NCBI GenBank assembly: GCA_030619185.1
Contig: JAUXBW010000010.1
Location: 1-14,673 of the forward strand
Length of the DNA: 14,673 nt
Direction of reading: 5' to 3'
Origin: Methyloprofundus sp.
GTDB taxonomy: Bacteria > Pseudomonadota > Gammaproteobacteria > Methylococcales > Methylomonadaceae
This document shows positions 1-7,315 of the stretch, piece by piece. The translations under genes and the position numbers were made by a program. Position 1 is the first letter of the stretch. Every line of letters begins with the position of its first letter. Under the pieces are notes generated by a model. The model saw only the letters and a list, made by a program, of their open reading frames with translations, was not told where the DNA came from and did not search any database.

Positions 1-72
1 AATTTTCCACTTAAATACATATACACGTATTATATCATTTTATTATATAAATGTTGACATAACATGCCCATT

Positions 73-426
73 TTATAAATAAAATTCACGAGTGAGAGTA
101 AGTTGCCTTGGTAAAAAAGACAGACAAAACCATGTTATAAAAAGGGGCTGAAAGCTGATATGAATATATCCTAACAATGCGTATAAAGCATTGTCAGGAT
201 CAACTACAGCAAGTGTCGTATAGTTAAATGCTTGTAGTAATTCCATTAAGGAAAAATAGGCCAAGGTTGATGCACGTAAATTGTGTTTTCCCGAAAGCCC
301 TTCTACTTTCCACTCTGACCCACCCCCTAATTCAGAAGGGTATGTAATACTTTTTCTCGCTTCTAAACAGGATCCCGCCAACCCAATTAAAGCCATTACA
401 GCAGATGCTTCGCCACTCCAACACAT
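73..426 (-). CDS. DUF5765-like small membrane protein, possibly truncated
   Basis: A 117-residue protein starting MCWSGEASA, the hallmark N-terminus of an uncharacterised membrane family I recognise as DUF5765. A second family-like stretch follows at residues 58-98 (YFSLMELLQAF, then a GYIHISFQPLFI segment), with hydrophobic runs near 8-20, 55-75 and 80-105 suggesting three membrane segments. AGGA lies 8 bases before the ATG on the minus strand, supporting this start. Family members as I recall them are about twice as long and continue after the FQP region, whereas this one stops soon after. It also has a polar glycine-rich insert at residues 31-50 that looks unusual. It is therefore either a short variant or a decayed gene whose 3' part was lost. 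Only 72 bases remain to the window edge on that side; one alternative frame runs open for about 25 codons without convincing similarity. Function unknown; family assignment is from memory of the motif. Confidence 0.6.
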   Translation of the reverse strand: MCWSGEASAVMALIGLAGSCLEARKSITYPSELGGGSEWKVEGLSGKHNLRASTLAYFSLMELLQAFNYTTLAVVDPDNALYALLGYIHISFQPLFITWFCLSFLPRQLTLTREFYL

Positions 427-489
427 GATTTTTTCCTAAATTATTATTATTATGCGTATCAATAATGTGAATTTTGATAATGTTGTACA

Positions 490-1707
490 TTAGATAATTT
501 TATCTTGCAAATAACGCCTCAATATATCCAGTGCATAAATTGCCGCCTGATTTTGTTTGCGTGCTGCTGAACCAGCAATCGAATGCTGCCTATATACATC
601 TCCCTTGGGAGTTAGTAGTACAGTAAACAGCATAATAGTTTGATCTTTTTGCTGAAATTGTTCAGCAGACCCCTCATATAACTGAACCAGGACTAAATCA
701 ACTCCATCTTGTTGCTGTCTATTCTTGGCAATGCCTAGCGCGATATCTGGATAATCAGCTAGAGCCAGTTTTTCAGTTTTTTGTTGTAGATTCTGATTAA
801 AAGTCGAGCTAATCAACCACGATTGTGCAACACATTTTGCTGCAATCAACCCTTGAGAGGCTGTTTCCTGAACGGATAAACTAAGTGTCTGTTGTTGCAT
901 TAATTTGCTGATCACCTCGACAAGCCCTGCGGCCTGAGAACCCTCTAAACCATCGATAGCAAAAATATAATCACCGATACTCTCTGCAACCTGATTAACT
1001 ATTGTTCTAACTCGCTGTTGTTCTGTATCAGCAGAGAAAATAAGTTTGGTTTGTACTTCATTATCACCTGCTCGAAAGCTAAGCTGCACATTAACGGGCA
1101 GACACAGCGTATTGAGTTTTTCCTGTAAATCAGATTCCCCAATTCCCACAGAACGTAAAGTAATCAGTTGCTCTGGCTGCAAGGAAAAGCGCTGTAATAA
1201 CTGGCTAGCAATGCTTGCATTAAACATCTGCTGCATTTCGCTGGGCACACCCGGTACAAAGACAAACCAGCAACGATTGTGTTGCACTGAAAAGCCTGGA
1301 GCCGTGCCCCATTCCTTAGCGATGCGTCGTGCCCCTTGCGGGAGGAAAGCCTGTTTGCGATTACTGTCTACCATATCGCGTTTTCGACAGCTAAAAAATT
1401 GAGAAATTTGTTCTAGTGCAACAGGATCCAGTTGCAATGGCCGCCCGAAAGATTCGGCTACTGCCTGGGCTGTCAGGTCATCAATGGTAGGCCCTAAGCC
1501 GCCAGTACAAATACAAAAATCTGCGCGTGTGGAAATCTCCAGTAACAAGCTTGTTAAGTCTGGCAGATTATCACCCACGGCAGTATGGCGTTTAACAACA
1601 AAACCCATTTGCACAAGTTTTTGTGATAACCAGGCCGCATTAGTATCAGCTGTTTGTCCGCTAATGACTTCTTCACCCTGAGAAAATATTTCTGCTAGGA
1701 CTTGCAT
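490..1707 (-). CDS. cinA: CinA-family protein (YfaY-like) with degenerate deamidase domain
   Basis: A 405-residue two-domain CinA homologue. The N-terminal MoCF/COG1058 domain (about 1-170) has the TGGLGPTIDD motif at 68-77, SNRKQAFLP near 115-123 and VPGVPSEM at 151-158; in characterised relatives this domain hydrolyses ADP-ribose. The C-terminal domain (about 255-405) corresponds to the NMN deamidase (PncC) domain, but the usual AESCTGG signature is QETASQG at 280-286, so the catalytic serine is replaced by threonine and the glycine pair is broken. The family's following SSxYFxGGVVAY-type segment is not recognisable either. The layout, including DTNAAWL, AVGDNL and the LRRYL ending, resembles E. 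coli YfaY. NMN deamidase activity is therefore doubtful, while pyrophosphatase activity remains plausible. It begins 28 bp after nadA, probably in one transcript, with no strong ribosome site visible. High confidence in family, low in activity. Confidence 0.9.
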   Translation of the reverse strand: MQVLAEIFSQGEEVISGQTADTNAAWLSQKLVQMGFVVKRHTAVGDNLPDLTSLLLEISTRADFCICTGGLGPTIDDLTAQAVAESFGRPLQLDPVALEQISQFFSCRKRDMVDSNRKQAFLPQGARRIAKEWGTAPGFSVQHNRCWFVFVPGVPSEMQQMFNASIASQLLQRFSLQPEQLITLRSVGIGESDLQEKLNTLCLPVNVQLSFRAGDNEVQTKLIFSADTEQQRVRTIVNQVAESIGDYIFAIDGLEGSQAAGLVEVISKLMQQQTLSLSVQETASQGLIAAKCVAQSWLISSTFNQNLQQKTEKLALADYPDIALGIAKNRQQQDGVDLVLVQLYEGSAEQFQQKDQTIMLFTVLLTPKGDVYRQHSIAGSAARKQNQAAIYALDILRRYLQDKII

Positions 1708-1735
1708 AAATATTGACCGTTTTAGAAGGCTTGCT

Positions 1736-2830
1736 TTATATTGTTACCGAAAGCATATTATCCAGAGCAATTTTGGCATATTTTGCTTCTTGGTCAGCTA
1801 CTTTAATGCGATTCACTACATGTCCGGCGACCAGATTTTCCAGAATCCAGGCTAAATGTTGTGGGTCGGTACGGAACATTGTGGAACACATGCTTAATGC
1901 CGGTGACATAAAATGGACATTTTTTCCCTCTGCCTTGCATTCATCATGCAAGCGATTGACTAAATTCAACTCGGTTGCGACTAACCAGCGCGTATTTGGC
2001 TCAGCTTCACGCACAATTTTCAGAATAACCTCGGTAGACCCGATAAAGTCAGCCTTTTGACACACGTCAAAACAGGCCTCGGGATGTGCAATCACTTTAG
2101 TTTCTGGGTAACGCTCTAAAAAAGCATCAATTTGTTCGGCTTGAAAAACCTGATGCACAGAACAGTAGCCACCCCATAGAATCATTTTTGCCTTGCGAAT
2201 TTGCTCTTCAGTCAAACCACCCAAGGGCTTGGAAAAATCCCAGACCACCATTTCATCCAGAGGGATTCCCATATTAAATGCGGTATTCCGGCCTAGGTGC
2301 TGATCGGGGAAAAACAGAATTTTTTCCCGTTTGGCAAAACTCCATTCAAGAATTTTCCGGGCATTGGAAGAAGTGCAAACAATACCTTTATGTTCGCCAC
2401 AAAACGCCTTTAAATCCGCCGCCGAATTAATATAAGTGACTGGTGTCACTGCTTTTTCGACATCAATAACCTTCGCCAGCTCATCCCAGCAGCGTTGCAC
2501 ATTCACTTTATTAGCCATATCCGCCATCGAACAGCCCGCTGCTAAATCAGGCAAAATAGATATTTGTTCAGGGCGCGACAGAATATCAGCCACTTCTGCC
2601 ATAAAATGCACACCACAAAAAACGATATACTCGGCATCGGATTCGGCAGCTTCTCGCGAGAGTTTTAAAGAATCACCGGAGATATCCGCATGCTGGAATA
2701 CTTCATCACGCTGATAATGATGGCCTAAAACGATACAGCGTTTACCTAGTGTGGCTTTCGCTTGCTGGATTTTTATTGCACATTCTTCATCGGAAAGTAA
2801 TGCGTAGTCTTGGATGGCTAATGCAGTCAT
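1736..2830 (-). CDS. nadA: Quinolinate synthase NadA
   Basis: A 364-residue NadA, which condenses iminoaspartate (from NadB) with dihydroxyacetone phosphate to quinolinate in de novo NAD synthesis, using an oxygen-sensitive [4Fe-4S] cluster in the cytoplasm. Three cysteines match the cluster ligands: Cys100 (AAGCSMAD), Cys223 (GGYCSVHQVF) and Cys315 (LSMCSTMFR), corresponding by motif to E. coli Cys113, Cys200 and Cys297. Other family motifs are LGHHYQRDEVFQHAD at 35-49, GDSLKLSR at 52-59, FCGVHFMAE at 71-79, PDQHLGRNT at 175-183, HPEACFDV at 249-256 and GSTE at 264-267. Length and motifs indicate an intact gene. It lies between aspS and cinA on the same strand; the 97-bp gap upstream holds a long hairpin that may reduce read-through from aspS. 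nadB is not in the window. Confidence 0.96.
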   Translation of the reverse strand: MTALAIQDYALLSDEECAIKIQQAKATLGKRCIVLGHHYQRDEVFQHADISGDSLKLSREAAESDAEYIVFCGVHFMAEVADILSRPEQISILPDLAAGCSMADMANKVNVQRCWDELAKVIDVEKAVTPVTYINSAADLKAFCGEHKGIVCTSSNARKILEWSFAKREKILFFPDQHLGRNTAFNMGIPLDEMVVWDFSKPLGGLTEEQIRKAKMILWGGYCSVHQVFQAEQIDAFLERYPETKVIAHPEACFDVCQKADFIGSTEVILKIVREAEPNTRWLVATELNLVNRLHDECKAEGKNVHFMSPALSMCSTMFRTDPQHLAWILENLVAGHVVNRIKVADQEAKYAKIALDNMLSVTI

Positions 2831-2854
2831 AATGATTTCTCAATAACTCTTTTT

Positions 2855-2921
2855 GTAGAGTGTGGATTTAACCCACAAATATTTAGCGGCTTTATAAAAG
2901 CGGGCTAAAGCCACGCTCTAC
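2855..2921. repeat. REP-like long imperfect palindrome between aspS and nadA
   Basis: Two 22-base arms, 2855-2876 and 2900-2921, are inverted complements with 18 of 22 positions matching; the outermost part (GTAGAG before GTGG against CCACGCTCTAC) is the best conserved. The 23-base loop is AT-rich. It almost fills the gap between the aspS stop and the nadA start. No T-run follows either arm, so it is not a classic intrinsic terminator. Arm pattern and placement suggest a dispersed REP-type element, which could act as an RNA stabiliser or partial terminator inside the operon. No second copy was seen in the window. Confidence 0.7.
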
Positions 2922-2927
2922 ATTTGA

Positions 2928-4712
2928 TTATGCGTCTTCTTTAACCACAGGCTTATGCAATTTAATATGTAATTCTTTTAATTGCTCGGCATTTATGACA
3001 GCAGGTGCATCCACTAGTGGACAAGCAGCTGACTGGGTTTTAGGAAAGGCTATTACTTCTCTAATTGAACTGGATCCGGTCATTAACATCACTAAACGAT
3101 CCAGTCCATAAGCCATCCCGCCATGTGGAGGACAACCATATTTTAAAGCCTCTAATAAAAAGCCAAATTTATCATTCGCTTCCTGTTCGCCTATCCCTAG
3201 AATAGCTAATACAGTGGACTGCATGGATGTTTTATTAATACGGATTGAACCTCCGCCTACTTCCGTCCCATTCAATACCAAATCATAAGCGCGTGACAGT
3301 GCTTCGCCAGGGTTAGCTTTTAATTCTTCTTCTGAACAGCTAGGTGCAGTAAATGGATGATGAATCGCATTCCAGCGCTGGCCTTTTTCATCCCATTCAA
3401 ACATTGGGAAATCAACCACCCAGAGCGGTTTCCAGCCACCGTCTAATAAACCTAAGTCTAGGCCAATTTTAACCCGCAATGCACCTATCGCTTCATTGAC
3501 AATATTGGTTTTATCTGCACCAAAGAAAATTAAATCACCTGTTTGCGCGCCAGTTTTTTCCAGTACCGCTTCCCAAACTTCAGCCGGAGCAAATTTAACA
3601 ATCGGAGATTGCAGGCCTTCAAGCCCACCATTACGATCATTAACTTTAATATAAGCCAGGCCTCTAGCACCATAAATACTCACATATTTAGTATAAACAT
3701 CAATATCTTTACGGCTTAATTTAGCCCCCTCAGGAATACGCAAGGCAACTACACGCCCCTTTGGATCATTCGCCGGGCCAGAAAACACCTTGAACTCAAC
3801 GTCTTTCATTTCATCGGCAATATCCACCAATTCTAATGGGATACGCAAATCAGGCTTATCAGAACCAAAACGTGACATCGCCTCTTCATGCGTCATGCGT
3901 GGAAATGAATCGCCTAAATCAACATCAATCACTTGTTTAAATAAATTACGCATCATATCCTCCATGATGGCCATAATTTTATCTTCATTCATAAAAGACG
4001 TTTCGATATCCAGCTGAGTAAATTCAGGCTGTCTATCGGCTCGTAAATCTTCGTCACGGAAACAGCGTACCACTTGATAATAACGATCCATACCCGCCAT
4101 CATCAATAATTGCTTATATAATTGGGGCGACTGCGGCAAGGCGAAAAATGAATTCGGATGAGTACGGCTAGGCACTATGTAATCACGTGCGCCTTCAGGT
4201 GTCGCCTTGGTCAAGATAGGCGTTTCCATTTCAAAGAATTCTTGATCATCCAGAAAGTTGCGCAAATTACGTGTCACATCCCGGCGCACTTTCATTTTTT
4301 CCAGCATTGATGTTTTACGCAGGTCAATATATCGATAGCGTAAGCGCATTTCTTCGTTGACTTCTATCTCACTTTCAATTGGGAACGGTGGTGTTTCTGA
4401 TTCGTTTAACACTTCTACATGACTAACCAGAACTTCGATTTCTCCGGTGGCCATATTAGGATTTATTGTTCCTTCCAGACGATCTCTGACTACCCCTTCC
4501 ACACGGATAACATATTCACTGCGTACACTTTCAGCGATCGCAAAAGTATCCGTTGATTCAGGATTAAAAACCACCTGCACCAGGCCAGCACGATCTCTTA
4601 AATCAATAAAAATCACACCACCATGGTCACGTCTTTTATGTACCCAGCCGCACAATGCAGTTGATTCACCTAAGTTATCTTTGTTTAATTCTCCGCACTT
4701 ATGGGTACGCAT
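2928..4712 (-). CDS. aspS: Aspartyl-tRNA synthetase, probably non-discriminating
   Basis: A 594-residue bacterial-type AspRS. Domains in order: OB-fold anticodon-binding domain (about 1-110, [12 protein letters not shown] at 21-32), class II catalytic core with motif 2 ([18 protein letters not shown] at about 217-234), the bacteria-specific GAD insertion (about 280-420), and motif 3 ([11 protein letters not shown] near 535-545). It is full length. It charges tRNA with aspartate in the cytoplasm. His30 and Gly81 correspond to the His31/Gly82 pair implicated in tRNA-Asn recognition by the Pseudomonas aeruginosa enzyme; as I recall it, E. coli AspRS has Leu and Lys there. This predicts that it also makes Asp-tRNA-Asn for amidation by GatCAB, an inference. 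AGAGAAAAG precedes the ATG as ribosome site. The FmdB-like gene lies 93 bp upstream and nadA 97 bp downstream, both same strand. Confidence 0.98.
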   Translation of the reverse strand: MRTHKCGELNKDNLGESTALCGWVHKRRDHGGVIFIDLRDRAGLVQVVFNPESTDTFAIAESVRSEYVIRVEGVVRDRLEGTINPNMATGEIEVLVSHVEVLNESETPPFPIESEIEVNEEMRLRYRYIDLRKTSMLEKMKVRRDVTRNLRNFLDDQEFFEMETPILTKATPEGARDYIVPSRTHPNSFFALPQSPQLYKQLLMMAGMDRYYQVVRCFRDEDLRADRQPEFTQLDIETSFMNEDKIMAIMEDMMRNLFKQVIDVDLGDSFPRMTHEEAMSRFGSDKPDLRIPLELVDIADEMKDVEFKVFSGPANDPKGRVVALRIPEGAKLSRKDIDVYTKYVSIYGARGLAYIKVNDRNGGLEGLQSPIVKFAPAEVWEAVLEKTGAQTGDLIFFGADKTNIVNEAIGALRVKIGLDLGLLDGGWKPLWVVDFPMFEWDEKGQRWNAIHHPFTAPSCSEEELKANPGEALSRAYDLVLNGTEVGGGSIRINKTSMQSTVLAILGIGEQEANDKFGFLLEALKYGCPPHGGMAYGLDRLVMLMTGSSSIREVIAFPKTQSAACPLVDAPAVINAEQLKELHIKLHKPVVKEDA

Positions 4713-4792
4713 ATTACTTTTCTCTATTTTATAAATGTTTATTGACGCAATCGATTCGAGTCATTCGTATCGACAATTATTCTTGTTTAATG

Positions 4793-4807
4793 AGTGTCTG
4801 CGACACT
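4793..4807. repeat. Small perfect hairpin at the end of the FmdB-like gene
   Basis: AGTGTC (4793-4798) and GACACT (4802-4807) form a 6-bp stem with a 3-base loop, overlapping the stop codon of the zinc ribbon gene. No U-run follows on the minus strand, so it is at most a weak pause or processing site before aspS. Confidence 0.4.
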
Positions 4808-5051
4808 ACCCAGTTTTACTGGGTTTAGCAGCCGGTGCAGATTTTTCACCAGCGACATTTTTCTTATTTCCGCTTTTAAAATCAGTCTCATACCAGCCGC
4901 TACCTTTTAATCTAAAACCAGCCGCCGAAATTTGTTTCTTTAATTCTGGTTCATTACAGCTAGGACACGTTACCAGTGGCTCTGCACTCATTTTTTGCAA
5001 GGCTTCGTGCTCATTTCCACAAGCTTGGCACTGGTATTCATAAATTGGCAT
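4806..5051 (-). CDS. FmdB-type zinc ribbon protein
   Basis: An 81-residue protein beginning MPIYEYQCQACG, the typical start of the FmdB/CxxC-CxxC-SSSS putative regulatory family. The zinc ribbon is formed by Cys8/Cys11 and Cys29/Cys32. A segment rich in Gly, Trp and Tyr follows at residues 46-58, then a Lys/Ala/Pro-rich flexible tail. GGAG lies 7 bases before the ATG on the minus strand. The gene precedes aspS on the same strand, an arrangement I know from many Proteobacteria, which supports co-transcription but does not reveal a function. The family was named after a formamidase-linked regulator; its biochemical role is unproven. The protein is probably cytoplasmic: no signal peptide or membrane segment is visible. 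Confidence 0.9.
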   Translation of the reverse strand: MPIYEYQCQACGNEHEALQKMSAEPLVTCPSCNEPELKKQISAAGFRLKGSGWYETDFKSGNKKNVAGEKSAPAAKPSKTG

Positions 5052-5095
5052 TTGCTACTCCGAGAAAAACAAAATAACTAGAAATATGGAGACGT

Positions 5096-5120
5096 ATTTG
5101 CTTTTTTTCAATAAGCAAAT
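5096..5120. repeat. Perfect 8-bp inverted repeat in the fmdB/pyrC divergent region
   Basis: ATTTGCTT (5096-5103) and AAGCAAAT (5113-5120) are perfect inverted complements around a 9-base T-rich spacer. It would lie in the 5' leader of the minus-strand unit or upstream of pyrC. It could be an operator or an RNA hairpin; nothing decides between them. Confidence 0.45.
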
Positions 5121-5135
5121 CAAAATTAGCCTAAT

Positions 5136-5165
5136 ATTTTAACTAATAAGCAAGTATACAAGCAA
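5136..5165 (-). promoter_or_regulatory. Candidate sigma-70 promoter for the fmdB-aspS-nadA-cinA unit
   Basis: On the minus strand TTGCTT (5160-5165) and TAAAAT (5136-5141) are separated by 18 bp, giving reasonable -35 and -10 hexamers. Transcription would start near 5129 with a leader of about 75-80 bases before the FmdB-like ATG. In AT-rich DNA such matches arise by chance, so this is tentative. Two GTATAC hexamers (5154-5159 and 5181-5186) lie in and beside it; the second sits in the perfect palindrome TTGTATACAA at 5179-5188. Confidence 0.35.
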
Positions 5166-5197
5166 GAAACAGCAATATTTGTATACAACAAACTTTC

Positions 5198-5203
5198 AGG
5201 TGA
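5198..5203 (+). promoter_or_regulatory. Ribosome binding site that sets the pyrC start
   Basis: AGGTGA ends 5 bases before the ATG at 5209. The alternative in-frame TTG at 5179 has no such site and would add ten residues not found in the family, so ATG 5209 is preferred. Confidence 0.75.
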
Positions 5204-5208
5204 CCTCA

Positions 5209-6246
5209 ATGCAACAATTAACGCTTACCCAACCCGATGACTGGCACTTACATGTACGCACGGGCGAACTGCTTAAAACGGTTATTAATCATACCGCCAG
5301 ACAATTTGCACGCGCTATTATCATGCCCAATTTGCAACCCCCGGTGACCAATGTCAGCCAGGCATTAAGCTATCAACAGGAAATTCACCAAGCGACCTCT
5401 GGTGAATATAATTTCACCCCTTTAATGGTGCTTTACCTAACTAATACAACGACTATTGAAGATGTTCAACAAGCGGCTGCGTCCTCTGCTGTGCATGCAT
5501 TTAAACTCTACCCTGCGGGTGCAACCACCAATTCTGACCAGGGTGTGACCGATTTGGATGCAGTATTCCCGGTATTTGCAGCAATGGAAGAACTCAACCT
5601 GCCACTGTTGATACATGGCGAGGTAACTAACCCGGAAATTGATATTTTTGATCGGGAACGTATCTTTATTGAGCAAAAGCTTAGTGTAATTCATCAGCAT
5701 TTCCCACAGTTACGCATAGTCTTAGAGCATGTAACCACCCAGGAAGCCGTGCAATTTGTAACGCAAGCGCCGGATAATATTAGCGCAACCATAACTCCAC
5801 AGCATCTTATGTATAACCGTAATACAATGCTAGTGGGAGGTATCAAACCCCATTACTATTGCCTGCCGATTCTAAAGCGAGAAACGCATCGTGAGGCCTT
5901 AATTGAAGCAGCAACCAGTGGTAGTCCCAAGTTTTTCCTGGGTACTGACAGTGCACCGCATTTAACCCACTTAAAAGAAAATAGTTGCGGATGTGCCGGC
6001 TGTTATTCAGCTTATGCGGCAATTGAACTTTATGCTGAAGTGTTTGACCAGGCCGGAGCACTCGATAAACTGGAGGGTTTTGCCAGCTTTTATGGTGCTG
6101 ATTTTTACCAGCTAAAACGAAATACTCGAAAAATCACCCTGGAAAAAACAAGCTGGGAAGTACCTGAGTTCTATTCTGTTGCAGACAAATCCCGACTAAC
6201 ACCACTAAAAGCAGGTGAAACATTACACTGGAAATTACAAGCCTGA
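5209..6246 (+). CDS. pyrC: Dihydroorotase PyrC (class II)
   Basis: From ATG 5209 the protein has 345 residues, close to E. coli PyrC (348). It interconverts carbamoyl-aspartate and dihydroorotate in cytoplasmic pyrimidine synthesis, using a binuclear zinc centre. Visible ligands: His13 and His15 in DDWHLH, the Lys to be carbamylated (Lys99 in FKLYPAGATTNS), His136 (HGEVT), His174 (LEHVTT) and Asp247 (GTDSAPH). The substrate-loop region TPQHLMYNRN lies at 196-205 and the family's SCGCAGC cluster at 259-265. All key residues are present and the gene appears intact. It is divergent from the FmdB-aspS unit and convergent with mlaA, so it is probably monocistronic. No pyrimidine-responsive attenuator is obvious in the short leader. 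Confidence 0.97.
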   Translation: MQQLTLTQPDDWHLHVRTGELLKTVINHTARQFARAIIMPNLQPPVTNVSQALSYQQEIHQATSGEYNFTPLMVLYLTNTTTIEDVQQAAASSAVHAFKLYPAGATTNSDQGVTDLDAVFPVFAAMEELNLPLLIHGEVTNPEIDIFDRERIFIEQKLSVIHQHFPQLRIVLEHVTTQEAVQFVTQAPDNISATITPQHLMYNRNTMLVGGIKPHYYCLPILKRETHREALIEAATSGSPKFFLGTDSAPHLTHLKENSCGCAGCYSAYAAIELYAEVFDQAGALDKLEGFASFYGADFYQLKRNTRKITLEKTSWEVPEFYSVADKSRLTPLKAGETLHWKLQA

Positions 6247-6265
6247 TCTTCCCTATATTATGTAG

Positions 6266-6299
6266 GTCGAGTTAGATTTTTTAAAAAACGTAACCCGGC
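6266..6299. repeat. REP-like palindrome downstream of pyrC
   Basis: The segment is self-complementary around TTTTTTAAAAAA, with outer arms GTCG-GTTA (from 6266) and TAAC-CGGC (to 6299) and a few mismatches. The GTCG-GTTA ... CGTAACCCG pattern resembles short palindromic repeats scattered in many gammaproteobacterial genomes. It follows the pyrC stop by about 20 bp and could end or stabilise that transcript. No second copy is in the window. Confidence 0.5.
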
Positions 6300-6386
6300 A
6301 AGATACACACACGGAATAACTTATCAGTAGCTAAAGTAGCATACACCCTGAATCCAGAAAGCTTCAAAGCAACTACATTTTGAATT

Positions 6387-6445
6387 AGGGAGCTGGAAAT
6401 AAATAACTGTCCGATATTGGGTAGGATTTTTGTTTCCATCTCCCT
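6387..6445 (-). terminator. 13-bp hairpin at the end of mlaA (terminator-like)
   Basis: AGGGAGCTGGAAA (6387-6399) and TTTCCATCTCCCT (6433-6445) pair at 12 of 13 positions around a 33-base loop; the right arm touches the mlaA stop codon. No U-run follows on the minus strand, so it is a transcript-end or stability hairpin rather than a standard intrinsic terminator. It sits between the convergent pyrC and mlaA genes. Confidence 0.45.
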
Positions 6446-7224
6446 TACTCCAGATCCTCATATAAAGACTCATCTAAATCTTCATCATCCATCCCTTCTA
6501 AATCCAGGGTCTGGGCTGCGCCATCACTAATTAAATAATCCCTGCGTTGCGTATAGGCAGAACGGAAAAATATATATCGATCCACCGCTGCTTCTGAGGC
6601 TACCGCTTCTGCGCCCAAAAAATCTGCTCTGACATCAACAACTTCGACAGCACGAATACCCACTGCTCCCCAGGACACACCAGGATTAGCAAAGAAAAAT
6701 GTGTATGTTAGAGGGTGTAAGGCCGCATCACCGGCGTACCCCCCCACGCCCCGAATAGAACTTGGCCCCAAAAGAGGCAGAACAACGTAGGGACCTCTTG
6801 GTACGCCCCACACAGCAAGTGTTTGCCCAAAATCCTCTTCATGTTTGGGTAGCTTAATCATGGTTGCGACATCAATAAAGCCAGCAATACCTACAGTACT
6901 GTTCACTAAAAATCTAGCAGCGTCCATCCCGCCTTCTTTAGGCTTTGCCTGTAAAAAGCCATTAACACTCACCCCAATATCTTTTAAATTAGAAAAGAAG
7001 TTACTAATCCCTACATCCACAAACTCGGGCGTTATCCATTGATATCCTTTGGCAACCGGCTTTAATACAAATTTATCCACCTGGTCATTAAAAGCAAAAA
7101 CATCACGGTTCATTCCTTCCCAAGGGTCAGCTGGATCAGGGTGAGTAACAGTGGTACAAGCTTGCAATAATGCCAAGCTCCCCACCCCGAGGGCTAAGTG
7201 ATATTTTCTAATTATATTTCTCAT
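6445..7224 (-). CDS. mlaA: MlaA (VacJ) outer-membrane lipoprotein
   Basis: A 259-residue lipoprotein of the MlaA/VacJ family, the outer-membrane part of the Mla pathway that removes mislocalised phospholipids from the outer leaflet and passes them to periplasmic MlaC. The signal peptide ends in a lipobox (LLQAC, lipidated Cys23). The family core follows: DPWEGMNRDVFAFND at about 33-47, KPVAKGY near 56-62, a glycine/hydrophobic region with FLVNSTVGIAGFIDVA at about 105-120, the GQTLAVWGVPRGPYVVLPLLGPSSIR block at about 133-158, then LHPLTY. The C-terminus is an acidic tail rich in Asp and Glu. The remaining mla genes are not here, as is common since mlaA is often unlinked. It is divergent from rnt across 91 bp; no strong ribosome site is seen before the ATG. 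Confidence 0.95.
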   Translation of the reverse strand: MRNIIRKYHLALGVGSLALLQACTTVTHPDPADPWEGMNRDVFAFNDQVDKFVLKPVAKGYQWITPEFVDVGISNFFSNLKDIGVSVNGFLQAKPKEGGMDAARFLVNSTVGIAGFIDVATMIKLPKHEEDFGQTLAVWGVPRGPYVVLPLLGPSSIRGVGGYAGDAALHPLTYTFFFANPGVSWGAVGIRAVEVVDVRADFLGAEAVASEAAVDRYIFFRSAYTQRRDYLISDGAAQTLDLEGMDDEDLDESLYEDLE

Positions 7225-7315
7225 TACTTAATCTAAATACTAGCAAAAGTTTATCCGCACAAAAACTTCGCGTAACATAACATACTTTTACTCAGAAATT
7301 TTAATATTTAGCACC

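Noticed and set aside
1046..1402. Plus-strand open frame inside cinA
   Set aside because: Antisense shadow of a well-supported gene; no family motif or ribosome site.
4735..5043. Plus-strand open frame opposite the FmdB-like gene
   Set aside because: The minus-strand frame has the zinc ribbon and a ribosome site; the plus-strand product has no recognisable feature.
5179..5208. TTG start adding ten residues to PyrC
   Set aside because: ATG 5209 has AGGTGA at proper spacing and gives the family's usual length.
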